In this document: piece after piece, positions 1-6,628 of the stretch
Numbering within the stretch: the first letter of the stretch is position 1
Layout of the letters: every line of letters starts with the position of its first letter
NCBI GenBank assembly: GCA_031270785.1
Contig: JAISWM010000047.1
Location: forward strand, 1-7,773
Length of the DNA stretch: 7,773 bases
DNA from: Oscillospiraceae bacterium
GTDB taxonomy: Bacteria; Bacillota; Clostridia; Oscillospirales; Acutalibacteraceae
Direction of reading: 5' to 3'
The notes under the pieces: generated by a model
Seen by the model: the letters and a program-made list of their open reading frames with translations, nothing else
Told to the model about the DNA's origin: nothing
Databases searched by the model: none
Position numbers and translations under genes: made by a program

Positions 1-46
1 TCTTTGTACTGAACCCGAGTAAATCAATGACAATTGCTTTAACCAT
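1..46 (-). CDS. 5' end of an unidentified phage-region gene (partial)
   Basis: An ATG at 46-44 is preceded by a textbook Shine-Dalgarno site (AAGGAG at 60-55, 8 bases upstream). The frame stays open to the window edge, giving 15 residues, MVKAIVIDLLGFSTK. This is too short to identify. It lies downstream of the Gp157-like gene on the same strand and probably belongs to the same phage-type block, but it has its own candidate promoter. The ribosome site makes a real gene likely; the function is unknown. Confidence 0.65.
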   Translation of the reverse strand, partial: MVKAIVIDLLGFSTK

Positions 47-87
47 AAAAAAGTCTCCTTAAAAAATAATTTTGTATATCCATATTT

Positions 88-116
88 ATATTAGCATTTA
101 TTTAACTAAAAATCAA
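88..116 (-). promoter_or_regulatory. Candidate sigma-A promoter for the edge gene
   Basis: Read on the minus strand: TTGATT (116-111), a 17-base spacer, then TAATAT (93-88) preceded by TGC, giving an extended -10 pattern. Transcription would start near 81 and leave about 35 bases before the ATG at 46. The region is very AT-rich, so chance matches are possible. Confidence 0.35.
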
Positions 117-156
117 TTGCGTTTTTACTCAAAGAATTGTTTTTTATTTGCGATAT

Positions 157-177
157 TTTTTGACTTTTTGTCAAAAA
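157..177. repeat. Perfect 8-bp inverted repeat, possible weak terminator or operator
   Basis: TTTTTGAC (157-164), a five-T loop, and GTCAAAAA (170-177) form a perfect but mostly A-T stem. It lies 17 bases past the Gp157-like stop codon and upstream of the edge gene's promoter. It could end the RusA/Gp157 transcript weakly, or bind a dimeric regulator. There is no long T-run beyond the stem on the minus strand, so terminator function is uncertain. The rest of 47-194 shows no coding sequence. Confidence 0.4.
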
Positions 178-194
178 TTGATAATTATAAAAAA

Positions 195-512
195 TTAACT
201 CGAATTTGGAAACAATTCTGTTTCTATTTTTGTTTTGCCGATAAATTCCATTTGAGACTTTAAATACTCCGTTAATCGCTCTGAGCACTTTAATTTTGAT
301 TTTTTTCTTTCATGAAGCATATCAATTTCTTTATTTATTGCCCCCGCCTCGGCATTTAGATTTTTGATAAAGCAACAAATTGAATCCGCTTTCTCCTCAA
401 ATTCGGCACCTAGTGCTTCCAAAGTATCATGTATCGACTCCTCCGCAATCTCTTCATTTTCACAAGCTTTTAAAAATTTAAAGTATCTCTCACTAATTTC
501 ATAAAGCGGCAT
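195..512 (-). CDS. Siphovirus Gp157-family protein, C-terminally shortened
   Basis: This 105-residue protein resembles the siphovirus Gp157 family of phage early-region proteins. It begins MPLYEISERYFKFL, continues with an acidic helix (EALGAEFEEKADSI) and then a long helix rich in Lys and Glu (about residues 35-90), predicted coiled coil. It ends near GKTKIETELF, where full-length members (roughly 160 residues) continue into a conserved C-terminal segment. Here the frame stops after four more residues and the following DNA is non-coding, so the tail is missing. The start at 512 is chosen over 548 because GAAGGAGG (528-521) sits 8 bases upstream. The gene overlaps the end of the RusA gene by 14 bases, which suggests translational coupling. 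The molecular function of the family is not firmly known; it has been linked to phage resistance in streptococci. The family call is from pattern recognition. Confidence 0.72.
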   Translation of the reverse strand: MPLYEISERYFKFLKACENEEIAEESIHDTLEALGAEFEEKADSICCFIKNLNAEAGAINKEIDMLHERKKSKLKCSERLTEYLKSQMEFIGKTKIETELFPNSS

Positions 513-942
513 CTTTTTTTCCTCCTTCTGTAATCTCCAAATCCTCAATTTTTACACATACTTTTGGCATTTCACCGTGTTTTTTCTCAAATAAAATTTT
601 GCATACTTGCGCGTCATCATAAAAAGCTACGCCATTTAGAGCGTCTAAAATAATTTTGATTACGTTATCGCCATCAGGCTTAACGGTCGGCTTGATTTCG
701 CCGTTTAACATCTTTTTTTGAAGTTTTTTACTTGCGCTTTTCGGAATTTTATAAAACGCCGTAATTTCGGAAATCAAGGGCGCGTTTTCTGAAAACTTAT
801 GCCGAATTAAGCGTTTGTAATTCGCCCTGACTGTTTCCTCATAAAATTTTGTTTTCGGCGGGGTATATGCTTTTCCAAATCTTGTAAAGCGCGGCCTTTC
901 CTTGCCTTGCGGGATTCCTAAAATCGTAAATGAAATTTTCAT
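499..942 (-). CDS. rusA: RusA-family Holliday junction resolvase
   Basis: This 147-residue protein is a crossover junction endodeoxyribonuclease of the RusA family, a small homodimeric Mg-dependent nuclease that cuts four-way DNA junctions. Phages use it to resolve recombination and replication intermediates. Visible marks are the N-terminal strand and loop (FTILGIPQGKERPRF, about 5-19), the basic AYTPPKTKFYEE segment (25-36), and the active-site block KPDGDN at 88-93 with D90, D92 and K96, followed by FYDDAQV (107-113) with D109/D110. These match the Asp/Asp/Lys/Asp set known from E. coli RusA. Length is normal and no key residue is missing. It starts on the base directly after the stop of the upstream membrane-protein gene, with a purine-rich ribosome site (AGGAGGAAGA) before it, and overlaps the Gp157-like gene downstream. 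It is probably part of one phage early operon. Confidence 0.9.
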   Translation of the reverse strand: MKISFTILGIPQGKERPRFTRFGKAYTPPKTKFYEETVRANYKRLIRHKFSENAPLISEITAFYKIPKSASKKLQKKMLNGEIKPTVKPDGDNVIKIILDALNGVAFYDDAQVCKILFEKKHGEMPKVCVKIEDLEITEGGKKDAAL

Positions 943-1140
943 TTATTTTCTCTTCCTCCTCCTTGAAATTTTGTCTAATCTTTTCTTGTCGGACATACTC
1001 AGTGGTTGGCCTTTTAGGAGCTTGTACAGCACGTCGATTTCCTCTTCGGTGCCGCCTATGTAAATCATCCATACCGCATTTGACGCCAAAATCGCGGCTA
1101 TTAAAATCCAGAACATTTTTAAAACTGGGTCGATTAACAT
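943..1140 (-). CDS. Small single-span membrane protein of the phage block
   Basis: This 65-residue product is not recognised by family. A hydrophobic segment at about residues 8-29 (around MFWILIAAILASNAVWMIYIG) fits one membrane helix. An acidic stretch (TEEEID) and a very basic tail ending SRRRKRK follow, so the C-terminus is probably cytoplasmic. Evidence that it is real: AAAGGAG at 1156-1150, 9 bases before the ATG, and a stop codon that abuts the RusA start exactly, which implies co-translation. Another open frame overlaps it on this strand but lacks these signals. It is the first gene of the leftward block. Function is unknown. Confidence 0.68.
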   Translation of the reverse strand: MLIDPVLKMFWILIAAILASNAVWMIYIGGTEEEIDVLYKLLKGQPLSMSDKKRLDKISRRRKRK

Positions 1141-1189
1141 TTTGAAAAACTCCTTTGAATTGATTTTGATTGCGATTTTTTAAAAAAAT

Positions 1190-1228
1190 AAATAACCGCC
1201 TCCGTCTAAAAATCGGAAGCAGTTATTT
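1190..1228. terminator. Hairpin between the phage block and the exporter operon, bidirectional terminator-like
   Basis: AAATAAC-C-GC-C-TCCG (1190-1204) pairs with CGGA-A-GC-A-GTTATTT (1214-1228) around a 9-base loop, with only two mismatches in 15 positions. On the minus strand the stem is followed by TATTTTTTTA; on the plus strand by TTTTAAAAAATATTTTTT. The shape is that of an intrinsic terminator. No gene reads into it from the right inside this window, so it may be left over from an earlier arrangement or may insulate the two divergent units. Confidence 0.6.
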
Positions 1229-1385
1229 TAAAAAATATTTTTTGGTGGATGGCCGCTTTATAATTTTAATTTATTTTTTTGCCTATATACACAAATGTAT
1301 ACATACCCAGTTTGCGCCCTGTGAAGTTTACGGACAGGTCTATTATTGTTAACAAAAATAAAATATATATATACGACAATATTTC
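1229..1385. other. AT-rich spacer without a supported gene
   Basis: There is no credible coding sequence. Visible items are the 10-bp palindrome ATGTATACAT (1295-1304) and a short inverted repeat, CCTGT (1318-1322) with ACAGG (1334-1338). Both could be operators for the divergent units, but either may be chance in such AT-rich DNA. A reading frame across 1170-1352 lacks a ribosome site and runs through the terminator hairpin. Confidence 0.45.
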
Positions 1386-1414
1386 TTGACAATGTGTTTT
1401 ATTAATCATAAAAT
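1386..1414 (+). promoter_or_regulatory. Strong sigma-A promoter of the exporter operon
   Basis: TTGACA (1386-1391), a 17-base spacer, then TAAAAT (1409-1414): a perfect -35, ideal spacing and one mismatch in the -10. Transcription would begin near 1421, giving a leader of about 190 bases before the HlyD-like gene at 1613. No other good promoter is seen before the three exporter genes, so it probably drives them as one transcript. Confidence 0.78.
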
Positions 1415-1435
1415 GAAGCTTAAATTGTGTCAAGT

Positions 1436-1483
1436 ATCACCAATTAGCCGTTATTGATTATTAGGTTGTGGTTCGTTGGTGAT
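1436..1483 (+). repeat. Inverted repeat in the exporter leader (stem with 32-base loop)
   Basis: ATCACCAA (1436-1443) is the exact reverse complement of TTGGTGAT (1476-1483). In the leader RNA this would form an 8-bp stem closing a 32-base loop, just upstream of a second, much stronger hairpin. It does not match a riboswitch class that I recognise. It may be a regulatory leader fold or a protein-binding site near the transcription start. Confidence 0.4.
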
Positions 1484-1501
1484 CCAAATTAGTTGATAAT
1501 A

Positions 1502-1534
1502 TCTTTTCTCCCGCCTCTGGCAGGGGAGAAAAGA
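1502..1534 (+). repeat. Strong GC-rich palindrome in the exporter leader
   Basis: TCTTTTCTCCC (1502-1512) pairs perfectly with GGGAGAAAAGA (1524-1534). Inside it, GCC (1513-1515) pairs with GGC (1519-1521) around a TCT loop, leaving a two-base AG bulge. No T-run follows, so it is not a standard terminator. It lies 78 bases before the start codon, inside the predicted leader. Its core (CCCGCC, short loop, GGC, G-run, GAGA) resembles the palindrome at 7495-7519, which suggests a dispersed intergenic repeat family or REP-like element. Confidence 0.6.
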
Positions 1535-1612
1535 AGAGATTTTAACTATTTTGTGACATGACCGTTTTAAAAGATTTTGACTAAAATTTTTGCGAAAAGA
1601 GGGAAAAACAAC

Positions 1613-2191
1613 ATGGCTGAAAATGAAGGCGGTTTATTCAGAAAAAGTTCTTTAGACAGGATATCATCTCCGGAACAGTTAAATGAGTATATCAAAATTA
1701 CCAATCCAAGTTTAATCGGAATATTAATAGCAATATTTACTATTTTGATTGCGGGGTGTATATGGATATTTACAAGCCGTATACCCCAGTCTATAGATTT
1801 AATTGGAATTGCCACAACTTCTTATAGGGACAATTCTCAAAAAGTATATTGCTACGTTCCTATATCTACGGCAAAACGTCTGAAACAAGGAATGAAAGTG
1901 CAGATATCTCCCGACTACGCTCCAAGAGAAGAATACGGATATGTAGAAGGCAAAATATTATTCGTCGGGGAAGACATAATAGATGCCATCTACCTGAGAA
2001 ATAAATTTGAAAACCCCGATATAGTAGCTCCGGTACTTCCAAACGGAAATTTTGTTGAGGTAGAATTAAATCTCGGCAATTGGTCTAATGAAAAAGGCAA
2101 AGAAATTATTATATCTGATGGTTCTACGTGCCTAGTCACTGCGGTAATCAGTCAAAAAAATACTTTCGAACTAATGTTTAAAAACAGTTAG
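1613..2191 (+). CDS. NHLM-type HlyD-like secretion accessory protein (short form)
   Basis: This 192-residue protein resembles the HlyD-like component of NHLM (nitrile-hydratase-leader microcin) export systems, thought to assist the ABC exporters at the outer face of the membrane. Marks: the family's N-terminal motif LFRKSSLDRISSPEQL (8-23), one membrane span (about 33-54), then a mostly beta extracytoplasmic part with YVPISTAKRLKQGMKVQISP and EEYGYVEGKI, typical of the HlyD barrel region. Full-length relatives have a long coiled-coil hairpin after the membrane span; here it is absent, giving about half the usual length. No frameshift is visible, so this looks like a genuine compact form. The ATG at 1613 is preferred: AGAGGG lies 9 bases upstream, while an in-frame TTG at 1577 has no ribosome site. 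It is the first gene of the operon, 14 bases before the peptidase-ABC gene. Confidence 0.83.
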   Translation: MAENEGGLFRKSSLDRISSPEQLNEYIKITNPSLIGILIAIFTILIAGCIWIFTSRIPQSIDLIGIATTSYRDNSQKVYCYVPISTAKRLKQGMKVQISPDYAPREEYGYVEGKILFVGEDIIDAIYLRNKFENPDIVAPVLPNGNFVEVELNLGNWSNEKGKEIIISDGSTCLVTAVISQKNTFELMFKNS

Positions 2192-2205
2192 GCGGGTGAA
2201 ATCAA

Positions 2206-4353
2206 ATGGGAAAAATTGCTAAAGTGCCTGTTATTATACAGCTCGAAGCGCTTGAATGCGGGGCTGCGTGCCTTTGCATGATAGCGGCGTACTATAAAAA
2301 ATGGATACCTTTAACCCAAGTCCGTGCTGACTGCGGAGTGTCAAGAGACGGCAGTGTGGCTAAAAACATACTCAAAGCCGGACGTGCCTATGGGTTTGAA
2401 GCAGGAGGCTATAGGCTGGAACCATCAACTATAGATTCCTTATCGCTCCCAGCTATAATACATTGGGATTTTAATCACTTTGTAGTTTTGTGTGGAGTTG
2501 ATCAAAAAAAAGGAAAAGTTTATATAAACGATCCGGGCAGCGGCAAGCGAGTACTGACCATGGAAGAATTTGACAGGTCTTTTACCGGTATTGCTCTTTC
2601 GTTTGTCCCGGGGCAAGATTTTAAACCTGAGGGTAAACCTAAAAGCGTAATATCATTTGCAAAAAAAGCTCTAAAGGGTGCTATGGTGCCGTTTATTTTG
2701 GCTTTTTTAATTACGTTTGTTTTAAAAGTTGTAGATATGGCCTCACCTATATTTAATAAGATATTCCTTGACGACATACTCTCCAAACGAAACCCCGAGT
2801 GGCTGATACCGTTTATCGGCATAATGTTTTTAGTGCTTGCGGTGCAAGTCTTAATTGGTATTATACAGTCTATATATTGGCTTAAAATTGAGGGTAAATT
2901 TGCTATATCATCGAGTGCGGAATTTATGTGGCACGTTTTGAGGCTTCCGCTTGATTTCTTTTCTCAAAGATATATCGGAGATATCGTTTCAAGGCAAGAA
3001 TCTACAGGGCAAATTGCTCTTACTCTTATCAAAAAAATATCTCCGATATTTATTGATATAGTATCTTTATTCCTATATTTAATAGTTATGATCAAATTTA
3101 GCTGGCAGCTAACTTTAATAGGTATAACAGCTACTCTTATTAATATGTTTATAGCTCAGTATACGTCTAAAAAAATGCTCGAGTTCCAAAGAGCCGCAGT
3201 GCCTAATTCAGGAAAACTTATGAGCGTAACATATTCAGGCATAGAAATGATTGAAACTATTAAGTCAACAGGTGCTGAAAGCGGATATTTTGAACGTTGG
3301 GCGGGGTACTACGCAAGGCAAAATAATGCCGCGGTAAATATTACTAAATTCAGTCAATATGTAGGAACCATACCAAACTTTGTACAAAGTATAGCTGATA
3401 TCACGCTGCTGATGTGCGGTATATATTTAATAATGCAGGGGCATTTCACAATCGGTACTCTTACGGCTTTCCAAGGGTATTTGGGCAGATTTTTCGGCCC
3501 GGTTTGTACTCTCATGGAAATATATAAAAGTTTCGTTTCCATGAGGTGCGACATGGAAAGAGTGGAAGACGTCCTTGAATACCCCACAGACGTAAAAGCT
3601 ATTTCAAGCACCGAAGAAAAATCTGATGAAAAATTACAAGGTAATCTGCAGCTTAAAAATATTACTTTTGGGTACAGCAAGCTCGCAGAACCCCTCCTTA
3701 AAGATTTTTCACTCAATCTTACCCCCGGCGCGTGGGTGGCTTTAGTCGGAGGAAGCGGAAGCGGTAAATCTACCATTGCTAAACTTATAATGGGGCTTTA
3801 TAAACCGTGGCATGGTGAAATTACTTTTGATGGAAAAACAAAAGATAAAATAGATGATTATAAATTTCACAGTTCAATATCCATGGTAGACCAAGAAAAA
3901 GTTATGTTTAATGATACCGTTAAAAATAACATCAAAATGTGGGATGATTCAATTGAGGATTTCGCCGTCACTTTGGCCTCACGCGACGCGGATATCCACG
4001 AAACGATCATTTCAAGACACGAAGGATATAATCATGTTATAAGAGAAGGCGGAAAAGATTTCTCCGGCGGGCAGTGCCAAAGAATTGAAATAGCGAGGGT
4101 TCTTGCTCAAGAACCTACTATCATAATCTTAGATGAAGCGACCTCGGCACTTGACGCTAAAACCGAAGAAACCGTCATGAATAATATCAGAACAATGGGT
4201 TGTACGTGCGTGGTTGTTGCACACAGGCTTTCTACCATCAGAGATTGCGATGAAATTATTGTGCTTGACCAAGGAAACGTTGTTGAAAGAGGAAGACACG
4301 AAGAACTTATGGAAAAAAACGGTCTGTATACAAGACTTGTTACTACAGAATAA
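2206..4353 (+). CDS. NHLM-type peptidase-containing ABC exporter (C39 peptidase, ABC1)
   Basis: This 715-residue bacteriocin-type exporter cuts the leader from a precursor peptide and pumps the product out with ATP. The N-terminal C39 cysteine peptidase (about 1-140) has Q12 (oxyanion hole), catalytic C18 in ECGAAC, H91 in HWDFNHFVVL and D109 in INDPGSG, so the active site is complete. The membrane domain (about 150-450) shows hydrophobic spans near 160-180, 199-225, 280-315 and 393-420. The ATPase domain (about 480-715) has Walker A GGSGSGKS at 515-522, signature FSGGQ at 619-623, Walker B IIILDEA with D643 and E644, D-loop SALD and H-loop H673. Motifs such as CGVSRDGS and the HWDFNHF block are typical of the NHLM ABC1 group. 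The gene lies 14 bases after the HlyD-like gene and 15 bases before the partner ABC gene. All motifs look intact. The substrate is not in the window. Confidence 0.95.
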   Translation: MGKIAKVPVIIQLEALECGAACLCMIAAYYKKWIPLTQVRADCGVSRDGSVAKNILKAGRAYGFEAGGYRLEPSTIDSLSLPAIIHWDFNHFVVLCGVDQKKGKVYINDPGSGKRVLTMEEFDRSFTGIALSFVPGQDFKPEGKPKSVISFAKKALKGAMVPFILAFLITFVLKVVDMASPIFNKIFLDDILSKRNPEWLIPFIGIMFLVLAVQVLIGIIQSIYWLKIEGKFAISSSAEFMWHVLRLPLDFFSQRYIGDIVSRQESTGQIALTLIKKISPIFIDIVSLFLYLIVMIKFSWQLTLIGITATLINMFIAQYTSKKMLEFQRAAVPNSGKLMSVTYSGIEMIETIKSTGAESGYFERWAGYYARQNNAAVNITKFSQYVGTIPNFVQSIADITLLMCGIYLIMQGHFTIGTLTAFQGYLGRFFGPVCTLMEIYKSFVSMRCDMERVEDVLEYPTDVKAISSTEEKSDEKLQGNLQLKNITFGYSKLAEPLLKDFSLNLTPGAWVALVGGSGSGKSTIAKLIMGLYKPWHGEITFDGKTKDKIDDYKFHSSISMVDQEKVMFNDTVKNNIKMWDDSIEDFAVTLASRDADIHETIISRHEGYNHVIREGGKDFSGGQCQRIEIARVLAQEPTIIILDEATSALDAKTEETVMNNIRTMGCTCVVVAHRLSTIRDCDEIIVLDQGNVVERGRHEELMEKNGLYTRLVTTE

Positions 4354-4368
4354 AAGGAGGTGTTTAAT

Positions 4369-6498
4369 ATGAATTTCGATTCTTTTACAAGCCAGATAAA
4401 TAAAAGGCGCAAATATGATGAAGAAATGTATCAGGGTGCTTTTGCGGATTTGTTATCGGTCTTAGGTATTAAAGGCCAAAAAGCTATTCGCGAAGTAAGG
4501 GGGGCCGTTGCCGAAATACTTAAATTTTTAGGTAGGCTCGTGCCGGACATCCCTGAAAATGTAACAGATCTGGACGCACAGCTCAATTACATGCTAAGGC
4601 CTTCCGGAACTATGAGGAGAAGAATAGAGCTTGTGGGAAAGTGGTGGAAGAATTCTAGCGGCTGCATACTCGGAAGCACTAAATCCGGAGAAGCAATAGC
4701 ATTGATTCCAAATCAGTGGTCAGGATATGAATATAAAAATACTGATGGCCAAATAATAAAAGTAAATGAAAGCACAGCAAAAGAAATTAACATTGACGCT
4801 TTTTGTTTTTACAAAGGATTTTCACAAACAAAACTTAAAATTAAAGATTTAATTATATTTATGGCAAATGTACTGTCAATATCAGATATGTTCTTTATGC
4901 TTGGTTCTACGGTTATAATTCAGCTTCTTAGTATGCTTACCCCTTATACCACAAAAATTATATACAGCATATTGATTCCGTCGGGTTCAATGCCTCTTAT
5001 AGGATCGGTTGCTTCTTTATTAGTCGGTATAACAATCGGTACTACACTTTTTGGCATAAATAAAAGTATTATAGAAACCAGAATTCAAAATAAGCTTAAT
5101 TTATCGGTTAACAGTGCTATTATCATGAGAATGTTCAGTTTGCCGGCCACTTTCTTCAAAGATTACTCCGCCGGAGAACTCGCCAGCAGAATGGGATATA
5201 TAGCATCCCTTTGCCAAATGATTGCCGGCGCGATCTTGTCAACGGGGCTTACGGCTGTATTCTCACTTGGTTATTTATTTCAAATGAATCATTATGCTCC
5301 AAGCCTTGTTATGCCGGGTATGACTGTTATAGTCCTTACTATAGCGTTTTCGGCGTTTATTACTTTAATGCAGCAAAGTATATTCAGAAAAAAGATGAAA
5401 ATCGCTCCTAAACTTCAGTCTTTAGTTTATGCTTTATTTGGCGGTATACAAAAAATTAAAGTTACCGGTTCTGAAAAAAGAGCGTTCGCGAAATGGGCTG
5501 AGCAATACGCAGAAGTTGAAAAACTTGACTATTCGCCACCAATTATGATTAAGATCAGTTCAGTTGTGGGTATGATTATTTCCTCACTTGGATTAATCGC
5601 TATTTACTATTTTGCGGCAGTCAGCTCAGTTAGCTTATCAGACTACCAATCATTCAGCGTTGCTTATGGCGGTGTTAACGCGGCTATAACCGCTCTTGCA
5701 AGCATAGCGCTGCAAATTGCAAATCTCGGGCCAATTCTTGAAATGATAAAACCAATTTTGGAATGTGAACCAGAAAGCAGTGAAGGCCGCAAAATTGTTA
5801 CGTCCCTTTCCGGAGACATTGACATTAACCACATTAAATTCAGGTACAGTGAAGACGGCCCTCTAATTCTTGACGACATAGATATTAAAATCAAAAAAGG
5901 CGAATACGTAGCAATTGTTGGTCAAACCGGCTGCGGTAAATCTACCCTTTTAAGGCTCCTGCTTGGATTTGAAAAACCGGAACAGGGGGCTGTATACTAT
6001 GGAGGCAAAGATATAAATTCGCTTGACCCAAAGAGCCTAAGGCAAAAAATAGGAGTAGTTATGCAAAACGGCTCGCTTTTCCCCGGTGATATATTTTCAA
6101 ATATAATAGTCACATCCCCTTGGAAAACTATGGATGACGCTTGGGAAGCAGCTTATATGGCGGGTATAGATAAAGACATAAAAGCAATGCCTATGGGCAT
6201 GCACACGATGATATTTGAAGGCACAGGGGGTCTATCCGGCGGGCAAAAACAAAGAATAATGATTGCCAGATCACTTATAAGTAAACCCTCTATAGTGTTT
6301 TTTGACGAAGCCACTTCCGCACTTGACAATATTATTCAGCATCACGTATCGGAAAGTATTTCCAAACTTAAATGTACAAGGCTCGTAATCGCTCACAGAC
6401 TATCAACTATTAAAAAAGGTAAAATAGTTGAAGCAGAACGCTATATTGGGCTCTTGACATTAAATAATATCCGCAATATAATTAATTGTGTATTATAA
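4369..6498 (+). CDS. NHLM-type partner ABC transporter (ABC2) with altered C-terminus
   Basis: This 709-residue protein is the second ABC permease/ATPase of NHLM peptide export. Its N-terminal soluble region (about 1-155) carries the family pattern MRRRIELVGKWWKN, EAIALIPNQWSGYEY and INIDAFCFYKGF, and is shorter than in many relatives. The membrane domain is at about 160-445. The ATPase has Walker A GQTGCGKST at 518-526, Q-loop VVMQNG, signature LSGGQ at 622-626, Walker B D646/E647, SALD, and H-loop H676. After AHRLSTIK the usual stretch of about ten residues (DxIxVLDxG in paralogues such as the upstream ABC1) is missing, and the text jumps to KGKIVEAE. Residues 695-709 are read from promoter repeat copy 1 instead of the normal tail. 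The start at 4369 follows AAGGAGG by 8 bases; a GTG at 4360 overlaps the ribosome site. Catalytic motifs remain, so activity is possible but not certain. Confidence 0.9.
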   Translation: MNFDSFTSQINKRRKYDEEMYQGAFADLLSVLGIKGQKAIREVRGAVAEILKFLGRLVPDIPENVTDLDAQLNYMLRPSGTMRRRIELVGKWWKNSSGCILGSTKSGEAIALIPNQWSGYEYKNTDGQIIKVNESTAKEINIDAFCFYKGFSQTKLKIKDLIIFMANVLSISDMFFMLGSTVIIQLLSMLTPYTTKIIYSILIPSGSMPLIGSVASLLVGITIGTTLFGINKSIIETRIQNKLNLSVNSAIIMRMFSLPATFFKDYSAGELASRMGYIASLCQMIAGAILSTGLTAVFSLGYLFQMNHYAPSLVMPGMTVIVLTIAFSAFITLMQQSIFRKKMKIAPKLQSLVYALFGGIQKIKVTGSEKRAFAKWAEQYAEVEKLDYSPPIMIKISSVVGMIISSLGLIAIYYFAAVSSVSLSDYQSFSVAYGGVNAAITALASIALQIANLGPILEMIKPILECEPESSEGRKIVTSLSGDIDINHIKFRYSEDGPLILDDIDIKIKKGEYVAIVGQTGCGKSTLLRLLLGFEKPEQGAVYYGGKDINSLDPKSLRQKIGVVMQNGSLFPGDIFSNIIVTSPWKTMDDAWEAAYMAGIDKDIKAMPMGMHTMIFEGTGGLSGGQKQRIMIARSLISKPSIVFFDEATSALDNIIQHHVSESISKLKCTRLVIAHRLSTIKKGKIVEAERYIGLLTLNNIRNIINCVL
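6454..6482 (+). promoter_or_regulatory. Tandem promoter copy 1 (perfect consensus)
   Basis: TTGACA (6454-6459), 17 bases, TATAAT (6477-6482): an exact match to the sigma-A consensus. It lies inside the last codons of ABC2, so those codons must serve both as coding sequence and as promoter. Its transcript would carry two aborted mini-ORFs before the ubiquitin-like gene. Confidence 0.83.
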
Positions 6499-6525
6499 CG
6501 AAAAGAAGAAAAAATGAATTAGTTC

Positions 6526-6553
6526 TTGACATTAATAATATCTGTGATATAAT
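6526..6553 (+). promoter_or_regulatory. Tandem promoter copy 2
   Basis: TTGACA (6526-6531), 16 bases, TATAAT (6548-6553). Both boxes are perfect; the spacer is one base shorter than in copies 1 and 3. Transcription would start near 6560. It probably contributes to expression of the ubiquitin-like gene. Confidence 0.8.
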
Positions 6554-6599
6554 TAATTATGTATTAAAATAAAAAGAAGGGAGAAAATTGAGCTGATTC

Positions 6600-6628
6600 T
6601 CGGCATTAAATAATATCTGCGATATAAT
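6600..6628 (+). promoter_or_regulatory. Tandem promoter copy 3 (decayed -35)
   Basis: TCGGCA (6600-6605) stands where the other copies have TTGACA. The 17-base spacer and TATAAT (6623-6628) are kept. This is the copy nearest the gene, with a start near 6635 and about 33 bases of leader, but its weak -35 suggests that the upstream copies do more of the work. Confidence 0.6.

Noticed and set aside
72..288. Frames in the AT-rich left end (plus 72-263, minus 106-288)
   Set aside because: Composition is low-complexity (Phe, Tyr, Lys, Asn), there are no start signals, and both overlap the better supported Gp157-like gene or its spacer.
839..1145. Frames overlapping the small membrane protein (minus 839-1072, plus 930-1145)
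   Set aside because: The 943-1140 frame has the ribosome site, a membrane helix and a stop abutting RusA; the alternatives lack all three.
1170..1352. 60-codon plus-strand frame in the intergenic region, considered as a possible precursor peptide
   Set aside because: It has no ribosome site, crosses the terminator-like hairpin, lies upstream of the operon promoter and shows no leader or GG cleavage motif.
1577..1612. Upstream TTG start for the HlyD-like protein
   Set aside because: No ribosome site precedes it; the ATG at 1613 has AGAGGG at good spacing, and the family motif begins soon after.
2520..4412. Minus-strand open frames opposite the peptidase-ABC gene (2520-2822, 3354-3776, 4107-4412)
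   Set aside because: No ribosome sites or family resemblance; they mirror a well-supported coding frame on the plus strand.
5211..5894. Short frames inside the partner ABC gene on both strands
   Set aside because: They are embedded in a confident ABC transporter frame and have no start signals or recognisable content.
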